Assembly: GCA_021464525.1 (NCBI GenBank)
Contig: JADRCO010000158.1
Coordinates: 1 to 47,315, forward strand
Source: Rhizophagus sp. LPA8_4_AMF
Taxonomy: Eukaryota > Glomeromycota > Glomeromycetes > Glomerales > Glomeraceae
DNA length: 47,315 nt
Direction: 5' to 3'
The notes beneath the pieces were generated by a model, which saw only the letters and a program-made list of their open reading frames with translations, was not told the DNA's origin and searched no databases. Position 1 is the first letter of the stretch; each line of letters begins with the position of its first letter. The position numbers and the translations under genes are program-made. This document shows positions 1 through 15,800 of the stretch, in pieces.

Positions 1-230
1 TGTAAATTGGTTATTTATGTGGATTAGTCTAAACATAACGTGGTTACACAGCAGTATTTTTAAATATTAGATTACTATATAATAAGCATATTAAAATACA
101 GAAAAATTAGTATAACATTGCACTACAACTCTTCTTCTTTAATGCATTCAATTTTTGTTGCAAAATTTGGAAAATTTAAATTTTTATATAATAAGCAAAA
201 TTTTCAATAAATTTTTATCACAAATATCTT

Positions 231-248
231 GCAGGCAAATTTGCCTGC
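231..248. repeat. Palindromic repeat, copy 1
   Basis: Perfect 18-bp palindrome GCAGGCAAATTTGCCTGC. Its 16-bp core CAGGCAAATTTGCCTG recurs at 366-381, and with one change at 895-910. Its GC content stands out against the surrounding AT-rich DNA. It is probably a dispersed fold-back repeat. Confidence 0.75.
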
Positions 249-365
249 GAAAGTTTTTAAATTGGTTTATAAAACTCTTTACTTATATTTTATATAAAAG
301 TTCATTGAAATATTTATCTACGAGCAGATAGAGAAATATAATTTGTGTTATATATTACAAAATTG

Positions 366-381
366 CAGGCAAATTTGCCTG
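366..381. repeat. Palindromic repeat, copy 2
   Basis: Exact second copy of CAGGCAAATTTGCCTG, about 130 bp from copy 1. A weak hairpin (TATTTATCTA against TAGAGAAATA) lies between the two copies, so the 231-381 stretch could be one small element. Confidence 0.7.
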
Positions 382-894
382 AGAATCTTATGATTTATGG
401 CAATTTTGTAACATGTAAAATTCTATCAGTAATATAATGGACTATACTTTTGATAAAAAGTAAATAAAATTTTTTTTAAAATTTTTTTCTGGAAGACCAA
501 GTCTCCAGATGATTTTTTTAGCCATTTTTTATTATTTTTTATTTTTTATTTTTTTGTGCTTTTATTATCATTACTTTATTATTTCATTATCATTATTTTT
601 TCATAAATAAAGTTAGAATATAAATTACATTATATTCTTTTTTGATTAATTAAATTCATATAACAAAATTGTAAATCATAAACTGTTCACAAAAAACAAA
701 TAACAAGTCATGTAATTCATATAAATCATGAAATTCATACTGATTACTTTGCTCTATAAAATGTTTTTTATTTATAATTATTTAATAAAAAATTTTTTTT
801 TAATTAGAAAGTACAAGATTTAAGCTATTCAAAAATATATAATTTGTTATGGTTTGTATTACACATTAAATTTTTAGATGATAACTGAAAATTG

Positions 895-910
895 CAGGCA
901 AATATGCCTG
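895..910. repeat. Palindromic repeat, copy 3 (one mismatch)
   Basis: CAGGCAAATATGCCTG. It differs from the other copies by one central base, which breaks perfect symmetry. The flanks (ATTG before, TGAAG after) resemble those of copies 1 and 2. Confidence 0.65.
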
Positions 911-1223
911 TGAAGGTCTACAGACAAAGGGATAATAAACTTAGATAAACATATTATATCCATTAGTATTAGATAAATTTTCATTTGAATAGCTGGTAAA
1001 TACTTAAAAATTAGTGCGTTTATATAAACAATTTATGGTATATTATGCAATTGTTTGAATTTTAAATATTATATACTGCTATAATTTTAACAATTACAAA
1101 TCAATTATAATCACTATTAATCATTTGATTTTAATGTGCATATTATATAATAAAAGTATAAAACCTCCAAAAATACTGTGAATTATAATTTGAGCTAAAA
1201 TTATAAATTAGCTTAAAATAGGG

Positions 1224-1249
1224 GATTCAGATTCAGATTCAGATTCAGA
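1224..1249. repeat. GATTCA short tandem repeat
   Basis: Four consecutive GATTCA units plus a partial one. A simple hexanucleotide microsatellite. Confidence 0.9.
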
Positions 1250-1771
1250 TTTTTCTTGATAGATAACAGATCAGATGAATCAATTTTTTTTCGTATATTG
1301 GAAAAATAGTATTTCATAAATCTATTACATATTAATAAAATTTTAAATTGAAATAGAAGTAATGTATTGGAAAGCTTATTGGTTTTTTAATTTGTTAATA
1401 AATCAATATATTTCTCACATATTATTTACTGTATATACAAAATTTTTATTATTAATTAGTAATTTTAAAATGTGTAATAAATTTTTAATTAATATTTTAC
1501 CAAACTTATACATTTCTATATTAAATGCAGGCATCCTTAACTTATGCATCATGTGTGGTATAATATAATGATACATACACACGCTGCATACATAAGGAAT
1601 CTCATTAAGTACTACTATTACTGTAAATCCAAACAAGAGTAATATGTATCATAATGTTAAATTAAATAACAAAAAAAAATAATAATATTTTATGTTGACC
1701 CGCTTACTGCCAATCTAAATAGAAAAATTAAATTAGTGCAATTTTTATTAAAGTTATATTTATTTTTAAAC

Positions 1772-4923
<3,152 letters not shown>

Positions 4924-5106
4924 ATGCCTATTGCTCCAATTACTGGTAAACTTCGCAAAACACTTCTTACCGATATTGCTATTGCATTCGGTCTTGGCAT
5001 TGGTGGTGGATATGCCTACTGGTACGGAATACATGTCCCTACGGATCAAAAAAGAGAGAATTTTTATGCCAAGCTTGCGAGAGAGAAGCAACAAAAACAA
5101 TGGTAA
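4924..5106 (+). CDS. Cytochrome c oxidase small subunit, Cox9 type
   Basis: Small inner-membrane subunit of respiratory complex IV. The protein opens MPIAPITGKLRKTLLTDI, closely like yeast Cox9 (MTIAPITG...). It then has one membrane segment (about residues 16-36, rich in Gly and Ala) and a charged matrix-type tail rich in Lys and Gln (KRENFYAKLAREKQQ). Length is 59-60 aa, against 59 in yeast. Read without splicing it ends Gln-Trp-stop at 5104-5106. However, a perfect donor GTAAGT begins at 5103 and a matching acceptor TTAG ends at 5170. Splicing them joins TG to A and makes a TGA stop directly after Gln59, the usual family length. The true gene therefore probably has a last intron and ends at 5171. 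Confidence 0.9.
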   Translation: MPIAPITGKLRKTLLTDIAIAFGLGIGGGYAYWYGIHVPTDQKRENFYAKLAREKQQKQW

Positions 5107-5632
5107 GTTATATTATTCATTCTTTTGAGAAACGCTCACATTTTAATTTTATGATTATTGTTCATATTAGATTGAACGCAAGTACAACTTCTCTTTCAAA
5201 TGCCTATACTTTTTCAGACAGAATAAATAATTTACTCATGTAAACGAAAATAATTTCAAAATTTTAATTATCAATTTACATTTAAAAGGCGATTTCCTAA
5301 TTATTATAACGTCCGAATGGCAAATATGGCACGAAAATTAATTTCTTCACATTAATTAAATATGTATATAAAATAGGTCAAACCAAATTTATATAATATT
5401 GATAATAAAATGCAAAAAAACTCGATAAAATTATAATTGTACAAGTTAATATAAATAGACTAATGTTTCATAGAAAAATGAGATATTGTGTAATAATTAA
5501 TTTTTTATCCTAAATGAAGTATGATAAATAATGTGTCTATGCAAGAGTCTATAAATGAGTAAAACGATACAAATACATCAAAAAACAATAATAATGAAAA
5601 AAATAACGTCATCTCTTACGATCATGTCAAGT

Positions 5633-8600
5633 TTATGGCAAAGCAATAAATTTGCCACTAGAAACTTGACATGATATTTCTTGAAAGTTATAATTACTTT
5701 TAAATTCCTCTGAATTATCGGTATTTTCTTGTTCCTTTATACCATTTCCATTTTGTACAGATGGAACAATTTCTATAGAAATATCACTTAATAATTGTCC
5801 TTCACATAAAAATCTGACCGCAGTAGGTGCCGGATTAGATGCTTTTTCTGTTTCAAAACGTGCCAAAATTCTTTTTCGCTCAGAGGAAATAGAAAGATCT
5901 ATGTCATCAATTTGCCAATACATACTCTGCTTCTCTACACTCCATACTCCAAGTGGTTTAGATTGTACATTTCCAACCTGTCCGTCAACAGGTACTATAA
6001 AGGAAAGTTGTGAGAGTTTTCCAGAGAGTTTGCACTCAGAGTTCACTTGATATGAAACAGCCAATGATGTTAAATTGGGTTCACATTTCCAATGTGGGAT
6101 CACTTGAAGCGGTAAATATTTATTTTTGCTTTCTGGGTCTATATGTGCTTGATATTTCATTACAGTTACTGGAGTTCCCCCTAATAAGCCTGGATTAATT
6201 TCATATTGATCCACATAATCTGGTACAGGGCGAAGATATGATGTATTGGGTGCAGATTTTACTAATGTTTCAAAATTCTTAATTCTAATCCTGATTGGAT
6301 GTGAATTATCTCGTATTGTTGAATTATATTGTATACTTATTTCACCAGTTATAAGTATTTTCGTAATCTCGCCATCCTTAGATATTATGTTTACAGTTTC
6401 GGAAATTGAAGCCCGCAATCCATGAGGTTGGGTTTCTGAACCAGAAGCAGCTCTTGGGTGACTGGTAGTCTCCGGGAATTCATGTGAAGTTGGTGACGAA
6501 TTCAATAAACTGCTTCTGTTAGCAGTACTTGTGTCATCATCATTTGCGCTCATTATAGTAGTTCTCCTTTGACTAAATAAAAGTATAAATCATTAACAAA
6601 ATTAACATAACAATTTAATAAAAGTTCTTAACGTACTCTTTTAAACCACGAAGCGTGCCTTTTTTTGCATTAGGTGTCTATTATAAAAAAAAATTAATAA
6701 GAATACTTAGATTACTATAATTAGCATCTAACAGTAATTATTTCCTTACTGAATTGAGATGTTTCATAACAAGTGACATAGCAGCAGCGGCTTCTTCTTC
6801 ATTTTCTGGGACAACAGTTGGCTTAATTTCAACACGCATCTTATCCTGAGCCGATGAACTATAAAAAATTGACATATTAATATTAATAAATTGATAATAA
6901 TTATTAAAAACTAACATACCTCGCAGCTTCTGATCGTGCATCTGAATCATTTTCTTCATTTGAAGAGGAAAAATTATCCCATTTAGGTTCAGGTGGAGGT
7001 ATTGAGTAACCTTCTGAATCCACGACTACTTTTGGCTAAGTATAACAATCACTTAATTAAGAATAACATTTCATAGACAAAGTATACTATAAAAAGATAA
7101 ACATACCACTGAAACTTCATGGTGTGATGATGTATCATTATTGAATGAGGTACTTGATGGGCTCCTCAAACCATCACTGTGAGAGTCAATAGATTCCATT
7201 TTAGGATGGAAAGTGGCTTCCCTTTTTAAGTATCATACAATATTAATAGTCATTATTATAATTAATGATATTTTTCAAAAAATTATTACTTTAAATAAAT
7301 TAGACATACGAATAATTTTGAGAAATTGTTCTTTTGCGTTTAATTGAAAAGGCAGATTTTACTTTGTTATGTAAAGTTATTTAAAATTAATAATTAATAA
7401 TAGAAAAATAAAAAATAAAAATAAAATTTCTATGAAATTCTAAACTACTTACATTGATTTACGGTACCTGAAGAAGATGATGATTCATCTATAGATCCTC
7501 CTACAAGTAATATTAAAAAGTAAAAATGTAAAAATGTCAACACAAGTAACTTTATATAATCTATTATAGTAAATCCACACGATCTTTTTTTAATGTCCAC
7601 ACATAAAAGATATTTGAAAAAAACCTTCAACGAGTAGCCCTTTCTTGGAACAAAAATTCTCAATTTCTTTTTGAATGTCAAAATCCACAACTGTTCCCAA
7701 AGTTTTTTCAGCCATCTAATAATAAAACGGCATAAATGTTAATAGAGAATAATAAAAATTGCAACAAAAGTAACTTACCTCAACACGTCTTTGACAAACA
7801 TCTTCTTGCATAGTTTCAAAGCGTGCCAATGTTTCTTTCAAATTCACCCAACGTGTTAAATCGACAGCTTGGGTTTTCTACATAAGATTACATAAGATTA
7901 AAGTTTAGTCTTATATTATACGTTGCTATTTAGTCTAAAATTAACTAACCTCAAGATATGTTGACCAACTCTTTTGCAACTCAGCTTTTGTTTCTTCTAA
8001 AGCTTTTTGTGCTTCAACAAGTTTAGTTTCTTATAATAAATTAATGAATTATTTTTTGTATTCTTAATTTATTGCAAAAGACTTTAAAATAATTAAATGT
8101 CTTACCAATTCCATCTGCCTTTTTGCTAGATTTACTTTTAGTAATATGCTGTAATGAACAGATAATAAATTAATAGCGAGTTTAAATGAATTCACTAATA
8201 AAACAGAAAACAGTATACCTTATTAACTTTTTGTAATTTTTCTTCATAGTCCCGTGTTAATTTACCTAGATTACTTTCATGCTAATTTATGACTTAAAAA
8301 TGAGTTGATGTTTAAATAGTTACTATATTACTTGAAAAATTGAGTCATACGTTTTTCAATGTTGACCATTCTGGATCAGTTGTTGCTTTTTCACGTAACG
8401 GAACTTCTACTTCCTCTGATATTTTGGTAATAAAATAGGTCTGGATCTTAATTATCTCATGGAGTTCATTGAAAAGAGTATCCCATACATTTGCGAAGGT
8501 ACTAGAGTTAAGAAAGAAATAAGTAAAGAAAGAATAATTGAAATATAAATGAAATAGAACAAGCATACCCCAAACTATTTCTATCAACGAATGTCTTGGT

Positions 8601-8934
8601 TGCTAATCGTTGAAGTCCTTTAACATAATCTTCTTCGATCTTAGCTCTATAATGCAATAAAATATATATAAATTAATCACAATTCGAAAGTAAATCCGCC
8701 AAGCCTTAAGAGCCCGATAATACAATTAATACAGTACCGATCCTGAAAGTAAGTTGCAATATCTTGGTTTAATGCTTTTGCTCTTTTCAGTCTTAATTGT
8801 ACAGAGTCAAAAGCTTTTTTCGGATTATCATTCTAGTTTTGAAAAAAAAAACTGTTGAGAAAAGTGAAAAAGATACTTTAAGTTATGCCCTAATTATTTT
8901 AAAATTATACCAGAAAAGCTTGAAAGTACGGCAT
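5633..8934 (-). CDS. Muniscin (FCHo/Syp1-like): F-BAR plus mu-homology domain
   Basis: Endocytic adaptor that binds and bends the plasma membrane at early clathrin sites. The start MPYFQAFL (8934-8911) is followed by exon 8832-8738 (NDNPKKAFDSVQLRLKRAKA). The next exon reads RAKIEEDYVKGLQRLA, the classical FCH/F-BAR pattern. Further helical F-BAR exons run to about 7630 (WSTLKN, KTQAVDLTRWVNLKETLARF). A Ser- and Asp-rich linker contains VDSEGYSIPPPEPKW, typical of FCHo/Syp1 proteins. The single large 3' exon (to 5633) encodes the C-terminal mu-homology domain of about 260 residues. I count about a dozen exons and roughly 700 aa. The reading frame is open further upstream of 8934 (from about 9060), so an upstream start is possible. 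The 3' end converges on the COX9-like gene. Confidence 0.88.
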
Positions 8935-9465
8935 TCTAGCTGGTACTAGCAAGGTTTCTTGATTTGACGAATATAAAGGTGAAGGTGGTGGTCTTCCTGT
9001 TTCCAACTCCAATTCGAGGTTACAGTTATTTTCAAAAAAGCGAGTGTCTAGTGGATTTCCTAATAAAGTTTGGTTAATTTGACGTTACATAAAATCTTTA
9101 AAATCTTTAATTTTTAATGCATCAATATACAGTGTTTAATCTTAATTTAATTTTATGCTTTAATACATTAGGTAATTTTAATTTTATAGCTTCTATGAGA
9201 TAAAAGTCTCTTAATAAACGTTCTCTAAAAATCAAAGAAGGACAATTGTATTTAAAGAATAATTTAAATAGGATCATTTAATATCAAATATAAAGTATGG
9301 AATTGTCGTAAATGCTTTTTCTTTTTTTTTGAAAAAAAAAAAAATCTTTTTGGAATGTATCTTTTGCAGTTAAATTAAGAACCTGCTAAATTATCTCAAA
9401 ATTCAGTGATTATTCGTATTTATATAACAGTTCATATAACATAACTTACTTTGATAATAAAACAA

Positions 9466-10739
9466 TCATTGAGAATTTCTATTTATATTTCTTGGTCGCA
9501 TGGGAGCTAATGCTCTTACATCAGCGAATTTTGCTTGGCCCTCCAAAACCATTTCTGCAATTACTCGCCCTGTACCTGAAGAATTTAAAATTCCCCAGAC
9601 AGAATGACCAGTTGCAAGATAGACTCCATCCAGCCAAGGAACTTTACCAATTAAAGGTTTATCGTCATCAGATATAGGCATATAACAACATGATTCTTTA
9701 ATAACAGGTGCAACGCCCAAGATTTCGGGAGAAAGAGTATTTATGTTGCTTTTAAGATTTTTGATTGCTGTAGGATTTGGAACATATTGATCAGCACTAG
9801 GGGGAAGTGGTGACTCATCGCATTCTCCAGAAATATAAACTTCACCATCTGGACGAGGATAAATTTCTGGTTCGGCAAATTTACGACCAAGATTAAGTGA
9901 TACAAAACAAACATGTGCTGATATTGGTACTGAAGGTCTTATTACAATACTGTGAGCTCTTTGACCGGAAACATCCGGAAGTTGATATGCACGACCACTT
10001 TTTTTGACAAGCCATGAAAGAGCTTCCCCACTCCAAGGACCCATCGCTATAATAATTGTATCGACAGATATAGTTTCATCTGTAGAAAGTCTAACTCCTG
10101 ACACTTTATAAGCATCAAATTCTAGTCCTTCAACGCGTGCAATTTTAACTTGAGCCCCCCTAGACTCAGCTTCTTCTATTAACGTTTGAGTAAATTTATA
10201 TGGGTGAAGCTGTGCTGTTGTCTTTGTTGTACCAATTTGTTTATACTTTGTAATTACTCCTGATTTTAGCCAGTCCGTTGGAGGTGCTTTAACGCTTACA
10301 GCTTTCATCGAAGCTGTTACTGATAAAGTATCAACAACTCGATAATCGTACCGTTTTTTACCATTTAAAGTTTTAGCAAGTTCAGCATGCAACTTGAAAC
10401 TTTTGCGTGCAAGATCTTGAAGTGGACCTCCGTCACACCAGTCATAAGATAAAAAACCTCTTTAGGAGATATCAAAATGTTTAATTAGTTATATATATAG
10501 TAAAACTATAATTAAAAAAATAAAGGTCGGTTTTTTTTGAAAATAATAGTAAAAAGAATCCAACAAATACTTGTACTGTACCCTGCTCTACCAGAAGCGG
10601 CACTGGCAATTGCGGTTTGCTCTATAACAGTTACTTTTAAATTAGGATCTCTATTGAGTAATGTAATATGATATGCAATGGAAGAACCAATAACGCCGCC
10701 TCCAAGGATAGCAATATGACGGCCCACAGACTCTGTCAT
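9466..10739 (-). CDS. FAD-dependent oxidoreductase, Tda3-like (DAO superfamily)
   Basis: Probable FAD-dependent amine or amino-acid oxidase-type enzyme; substrate unknown. Exon 1 (10739-10582) encodes the Rossmann dinucleotide motif AILGGGVIGSSIAYH (residues 9-23), an acidic ribose-binding end VTVIEQ, and ASGRAG. A donor GTACAG and acceptor AAAG define one intron, and exon 2 (10459-9466) continues the motif as GGFLSYDWCDGGP. Total 383 aa, no frame breaks. Later landmarks are TAQLHPYKFTQTLIEEAESR, ISVDTIIIAMGPWSGEAL and the C-terminal FAD contact YLATGHSVWGILNSSGTG. Yeast Tda3 is the closest relative I recall; it is linked to endosome/retromer traffic but its reaction is unsettled. The gene reads in the same direction as the muniscin downstream of it, with about 530 bp between. 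Confidence 0.85.
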
Positions 10740-11645
10740 ATTTTTTACAGTTAAGAAAGGAGTGAGTAACTATCAATTAAACGTCGAGATAAAGAACCTT
10801 GAAAATAATTTTCAATTTATAGAAAGCTTTCTGGCTTGCCAATCATCAAAAAGAATTCTCTTATACTCGCGTAAAAAAAAAAAAAATATAGTAACGCGCT
10901 TTGCAAAGTTGATCTGCACCAGTTTTTTTTTTCAAATATTGTAGACGTCACTCGGAGCATGTACGATAAGAAATTGATAACTGATCGTCGAAGGACTGCG
11001 GCGAAGTGGCGAACGATAATCCTGTACTCTGTTTTAATTAAAGACGATAAAAATGTGAAACTAACACGAAAAAAACTATCTGCAATTAAAAAAAAAGAGA
11101 AACGAATCGGAATTACCGGATACAAATAATTTGTATGATGATGACGCGTAATGCAAGTTTTATTATAATAGAAACGCCATTCAACTCCGTTCAAATTTCA
11201 GCCTTGATTAAAATAGAAAGAGCAACTTTTTCTTGGCGATTTTGTATTTATGTGACGGGACACAAATATCTTATCATGTTTGAGGCTTGACAAAAGGATA
11301 TAATAATTCCGTATAATGTTGATTTAATTAGGCTAATTTTGTTTGTGCACACCCTTATTTGGGGGAAATATTGTTGTTTGGTGTAAGTCACTGCGCCCAA
11401 TTATAAATTTTTAGAAGTTGACACAACTTCTATATACTCCATTTTTAGCCGAAAAAAAAGCAATTGGCTAAAATTCAAAGATTGACATCTTCACTAGCCG
11501 CTCCTAAAAAGGGGTCGACATCATACATTGTCAAACTTTCAGAAAAAACTCCTCTCGACAAAAAAAAAAAAAAAAATAGTATAAAATTCAAGCATTTACT
11601 TGTTGATTTTTTTTTTTTTAACATCTGAAGTCTACAATTTTTGCA
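10740..11645. promoter_or_regulatory. Divergent intergenic region, Tda3-like / calmodulin
   Basis: About 900 bp shared by two divergently transcribed genes. It holds poly-A and poly-T runs (near 10873, 10922, 11563, 11611) and a T-rich tract directly before the calmodulin ATG. The short minus-strand open frames here are low-complexity and look spurious. No RNA gene or known element was seen. Confidence 0.5.
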
Positions 11646-12496
<851 letters not shown>

Positions 12497-13283
12497 TCTA
12501 GTTTATAAACAAATAAAGATATTATAACCCTTAATAACAATATAAACGAGCGTCAAATAAAAGAATAGGTGATGGTAAAAATAATTCGCTATTTTAATAT
12601 TTGGTAATATTTGATTCTCGATTATACATTTTTTATTTTATTTGTTTTTTTTTTGTTTTTATACATTTGTTTAATTTTAAAGAAAATTATTCGCTTTATT
12701 TTCTCGTATATTGAAACAAAAATATTTATTTAATATACATATATATTACTCGCCTTTAATTTTGTTATGGAACAAGTCCTTTTTTATCTTTTATACGTCT
12801 CGTTATTTTTTGTCATTTTTGTTTATAACTTATTACATATATAATTTTCCATAAAATCAAATTAATCAAAAGAAAATAAGTATTTTTCGAGTTTCATTAA
12901 TGTCTAATGTCGAATCGTGTGATCGTGTGCCTAACTAGTTTCATTTTATTCATTAATAAATTTTCTAATATTTCCAGCCACAAGCACAAGTACTTAACGT
13001 GATCATTGCACCCTTAATTCTGGGCAATTTTTTTACCATTTTTACCATGCGGGATTTCATTTTTGCATCTTAATTTAGAAAAGCAGTGCTATGTAAAAAA
13101 ATGAGTTACACGAAAATTATTTAATTGGTCTATATTTATGTAATTAATTTGAAAAAAAAAGAAATTGAAAAACTGCTCTAGTAAAAAGAATTTTTTTCCT
13201 CACAATTATATATATATTTATTTATATATTGCACATATAAATTTAGTCACGTACTATTCAAAAAAGAAGAGTACAATAACAGA
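12497..13283. other. Intergenic: calmodulin 3' UTR and Skt5-like promoter
   Basis: AT-rich, with T- and A-runs. No open frame of interest. An A-rich tract sits directly before the next start codon. Nothing else recognised. Confidence 0.5.
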
Positions 13284-15343
13284 ATGAGCGCGCAGCCAGC
13301 TGGTCGCGACCCGTATTATGGGGATCGCCGCGCATCTCCTGCTCCTCAACATTATCACGATCAAGCTTACAGCGATTATGGCCCACCAATGCAATCTAAA
13401 TCTCCGGACCTTTTGGTTGACCAAGCTATATCACGCATGAACGGTCTACGAATTAGTGACAACCAACAATACGCTCCACCACCACGTTCAAATTCTACAC
13501 CGGTTACAGGCAATAATTTACTTCATGCAACTCCTCCACAAAGAGCGATCTCACAAAAGTCTTCTCGTCCTCGTCCGAATCAAGAACGAGTACCGCCTCA
13601 ATACGAACCACAACAGGACGAATACCAAACTTACAATTACCAGGATGGATATTATGATTATCCTCAGGGTTTGCGACCTCCTTTAAATCAGGATAACCAA
13701 ATTCCTTCTCAGGATCCTTATTATAATAATAATCATTATGAAAATAGAGATTATTATCCACCCAGACAGCATTATGATCCTGCAATGGGATATCCAGAGG
13801 ATCAGGCTTATGCGTACCCTCAAAAGCAATATGGTTATGACCAAGGAACTTATGATTATCAAGGATACAATTACGATCCTTATCAACAAGATTATCCCGA
13901 AGGTGATGGGTATTATAGTGGACCACCTCAATACTATTACGATTCAAACTATAATCCAAATTACGATCCAAATTATCCACCTCAAGGTTATCCACAAGAG
14001 GGATATCCGGTAGATGAATTTGGTCAACCAATACATTATGACCAATCTAATAGAACATATTCAGATAGTGCAAGTAATATATCATCCGCAACAAAACAAC
14101 AAGATCCTGCTAAAGTAGAAGAAAAACCTTCATATGCGCCTGAAGCTATAGAAAAATATCGTCAAAAGGCTAAAGACAGTGGAGATCCTGCTACATTATT
14201 TAAGTTTGCTAATTATCTAATCGAAGCTGCTGGAGATACAGATGAACAAGATCCTAAAAATGCTAAGAAGAAAAAGGATGCTTTACTTCAGGAAGCAGTC
14301 AAGATTATTAAACGTTTGGCAACACAGGGAATAGGATTTGGTCGCCCAGCATATCCTGATGCTCAATTTTATCTTGCAAATTGTTATGGTAATGGATCAT
14401 TAGGGTTACCCATGGATCCTGATAAGGCTTTTAACTTGTATATGCAAGCTTCAAAACAAAACCACGCTACCGCTACTTACCGTACTGCTGTATGTTATGA
14501 ATATGGTGCTGGAACAAAACGCGACCCAAATCGGGCTACTCAATTCTATAAAAAAGCTGCTGCATTAGGTGATACAGCCGCCATGTATAAACTTGGTATT
14601 ATAATGCTAAGAGGATTATTAAACCAAAATCCAAATCCTCGTGATGCTGTTATATGGCTTAAACGGGCGGCGGCCAATGCTGATGAAGAGAACCCACATG
14701 CATTACATGAGTTAGGTTTATTACATGCAAAACCTGAAAAAGAACCTCCGGAAATTCCTTCATTAATTAGGAGTGAAAAACATGCTATAGAAGAATTTAA
14801 GAAGGCGGCGGACCTGGGTTACGCACCTTCTTGTTTTAAATTGGGATGTTTTTATGAATACGGTCAATTAGGATGCCCTGTTGACCCACGTCAGTCAATT
14901 AGATACTATTCTCGTGCTGCTGAAAAAGGTCACTCAGAAGCAGAATTAGCATTATCTGGGTGGTATTTAACTGGATCAAACGGTATATTAAATCAATCTG
15001 ATACTGAAGCGTATTTATGGGCGCGTAAGGCTGCTGATAAAGGACTTGCAAAAGCAGAATATGCAATTGGATATTTTACTGAAGTAGGAATAGGTGTTAA
15101 AGCAGATATTGAAGATGCGAGGCGTTGGTATATGCGTGCTGCAGGTATTTATGACCAAATGTTGCCAATGAAGGAAAAAAAAAATGAATTTATATTAAAG
15201 AAAATCTATTTGAAATTATAGCTCAGGGAAATAAGAGAGCAATGCAACGTCTTAAAGAATTGAATTTTGGACACGCAGGTCGTGCAAAACCAACAAAACA
15301 CACAAGAGCGCAAGCAAACAAAGAAGACTGTACTATATCTTAA
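13284..15343 (+). CDS. Sel1-repeat chitin synthase activator (Skt5/Chs4 family)
   Basis: Probable membrane-tethered activator that recruits a class IV-type chitin synthase to sites of wall growth. Residues 1 to about 270 are a low-complexity Tyr/Gln/Pro/Asp-rich region (YYGDRRASPAPQ and many YD, DPY and YPQ units). Then come PEAIEKYRQKAKDSG and about seven Sel1-type repeats, such as AQFYLANCYGNGSLG, ATYRTAVCYEYGAG and SCFKLGCFYEYGQLG. Exon 1 ends at 15144. A 77-nt intron (GTATTT...TATAG) leads to exon 2 (15222-15343), which completes the last repeat (AAAQGNKRAMQRL). It ends in Cys-Thr-Ile-Ser, a CaaX prenylation box as in yeast Chs4. Total 660 aa. If the intron is retained the protein stops at 15219-15221 and loses the CaaX box. 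Confidence 0.92.
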
Positions 15344-15800
15344 AATTAATTTCGTAAGTATTAAAGTTATTTATGATAATTTTGTAAAAAATATCATACA
15401 TACTAATAAAGCAAATTTTTTTTAATCTTAGTTATTATTATTTATGTAATAACCAACTAAAAATAATATCACATTTTTGAGTATAATTAATATACTCACA
15501 AATATATAATATATATGGACTTTTTTAGATTTTTTTTTTTTGTTATTATTTAATTAATTATTTTTGTTTTTGATTTATTTAAACATATAGAACCTTTGTT
15601 TTTAATATTGGTAATTAAATCACTTGTTTGAAATTAATATTATTTTTTATTAAAAATTGAAAGTATCCTATTAAACGTCACAAATTTACTAAATTTGTTA
15701 TCTATAATTATAAAATCTATTGCATAAATTGTCTTTAAAAGTTGATTTCTTACTAATTTTTAATATATAAATTTTTTTCCCTTTATATAAAAAATAACTT
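15344..15800. other. Convergent 3' intergenic DNA
   Basis: 3' flanks of the Skt5-like gene and cyclin C. T-rich with AATAAA-like strings near 15403. No gene seen. Confidence 0.5.

Larger units (their letters stand above)
1..1771. other. AT-rich intergenic DNA with palindromes
   Basis: No supportable gene. The two short open stretches near 1360-1640 overlap on opposite strands, are low-complexity and resemble nothing I know. The stretch holds three copies of a 16-bp palindrome, a small hairpin at 488-509 (arms TCTGGA and TCCAGA around GAC-CAA-GTC), and a short GATTCA tandem. The right end is the 3' flank of the SEC23 gene. Confidence 0.6.

Noticed and set aside
232..910. CRISPR-like array from the three palindromes
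   Set aside because: Spacings are unequal (about 130 and 530 bp), only three copies exist, and this is eukaryotic nuclear DNA.
1362..1636. Two overlapping open frames of about 70 codons on opposite strands
   Set aside because: Low-complexity composition, no recognised motif, no splice context; expected by chance in AT-rich DNA.
13504..14031. A 175-codon minus-strand frame and other shorter frames inside the Skt5-like gene
   Set aside because: They exist only because the Tyr/Asp/Pro-rich repeat codons lack stops in other frames.
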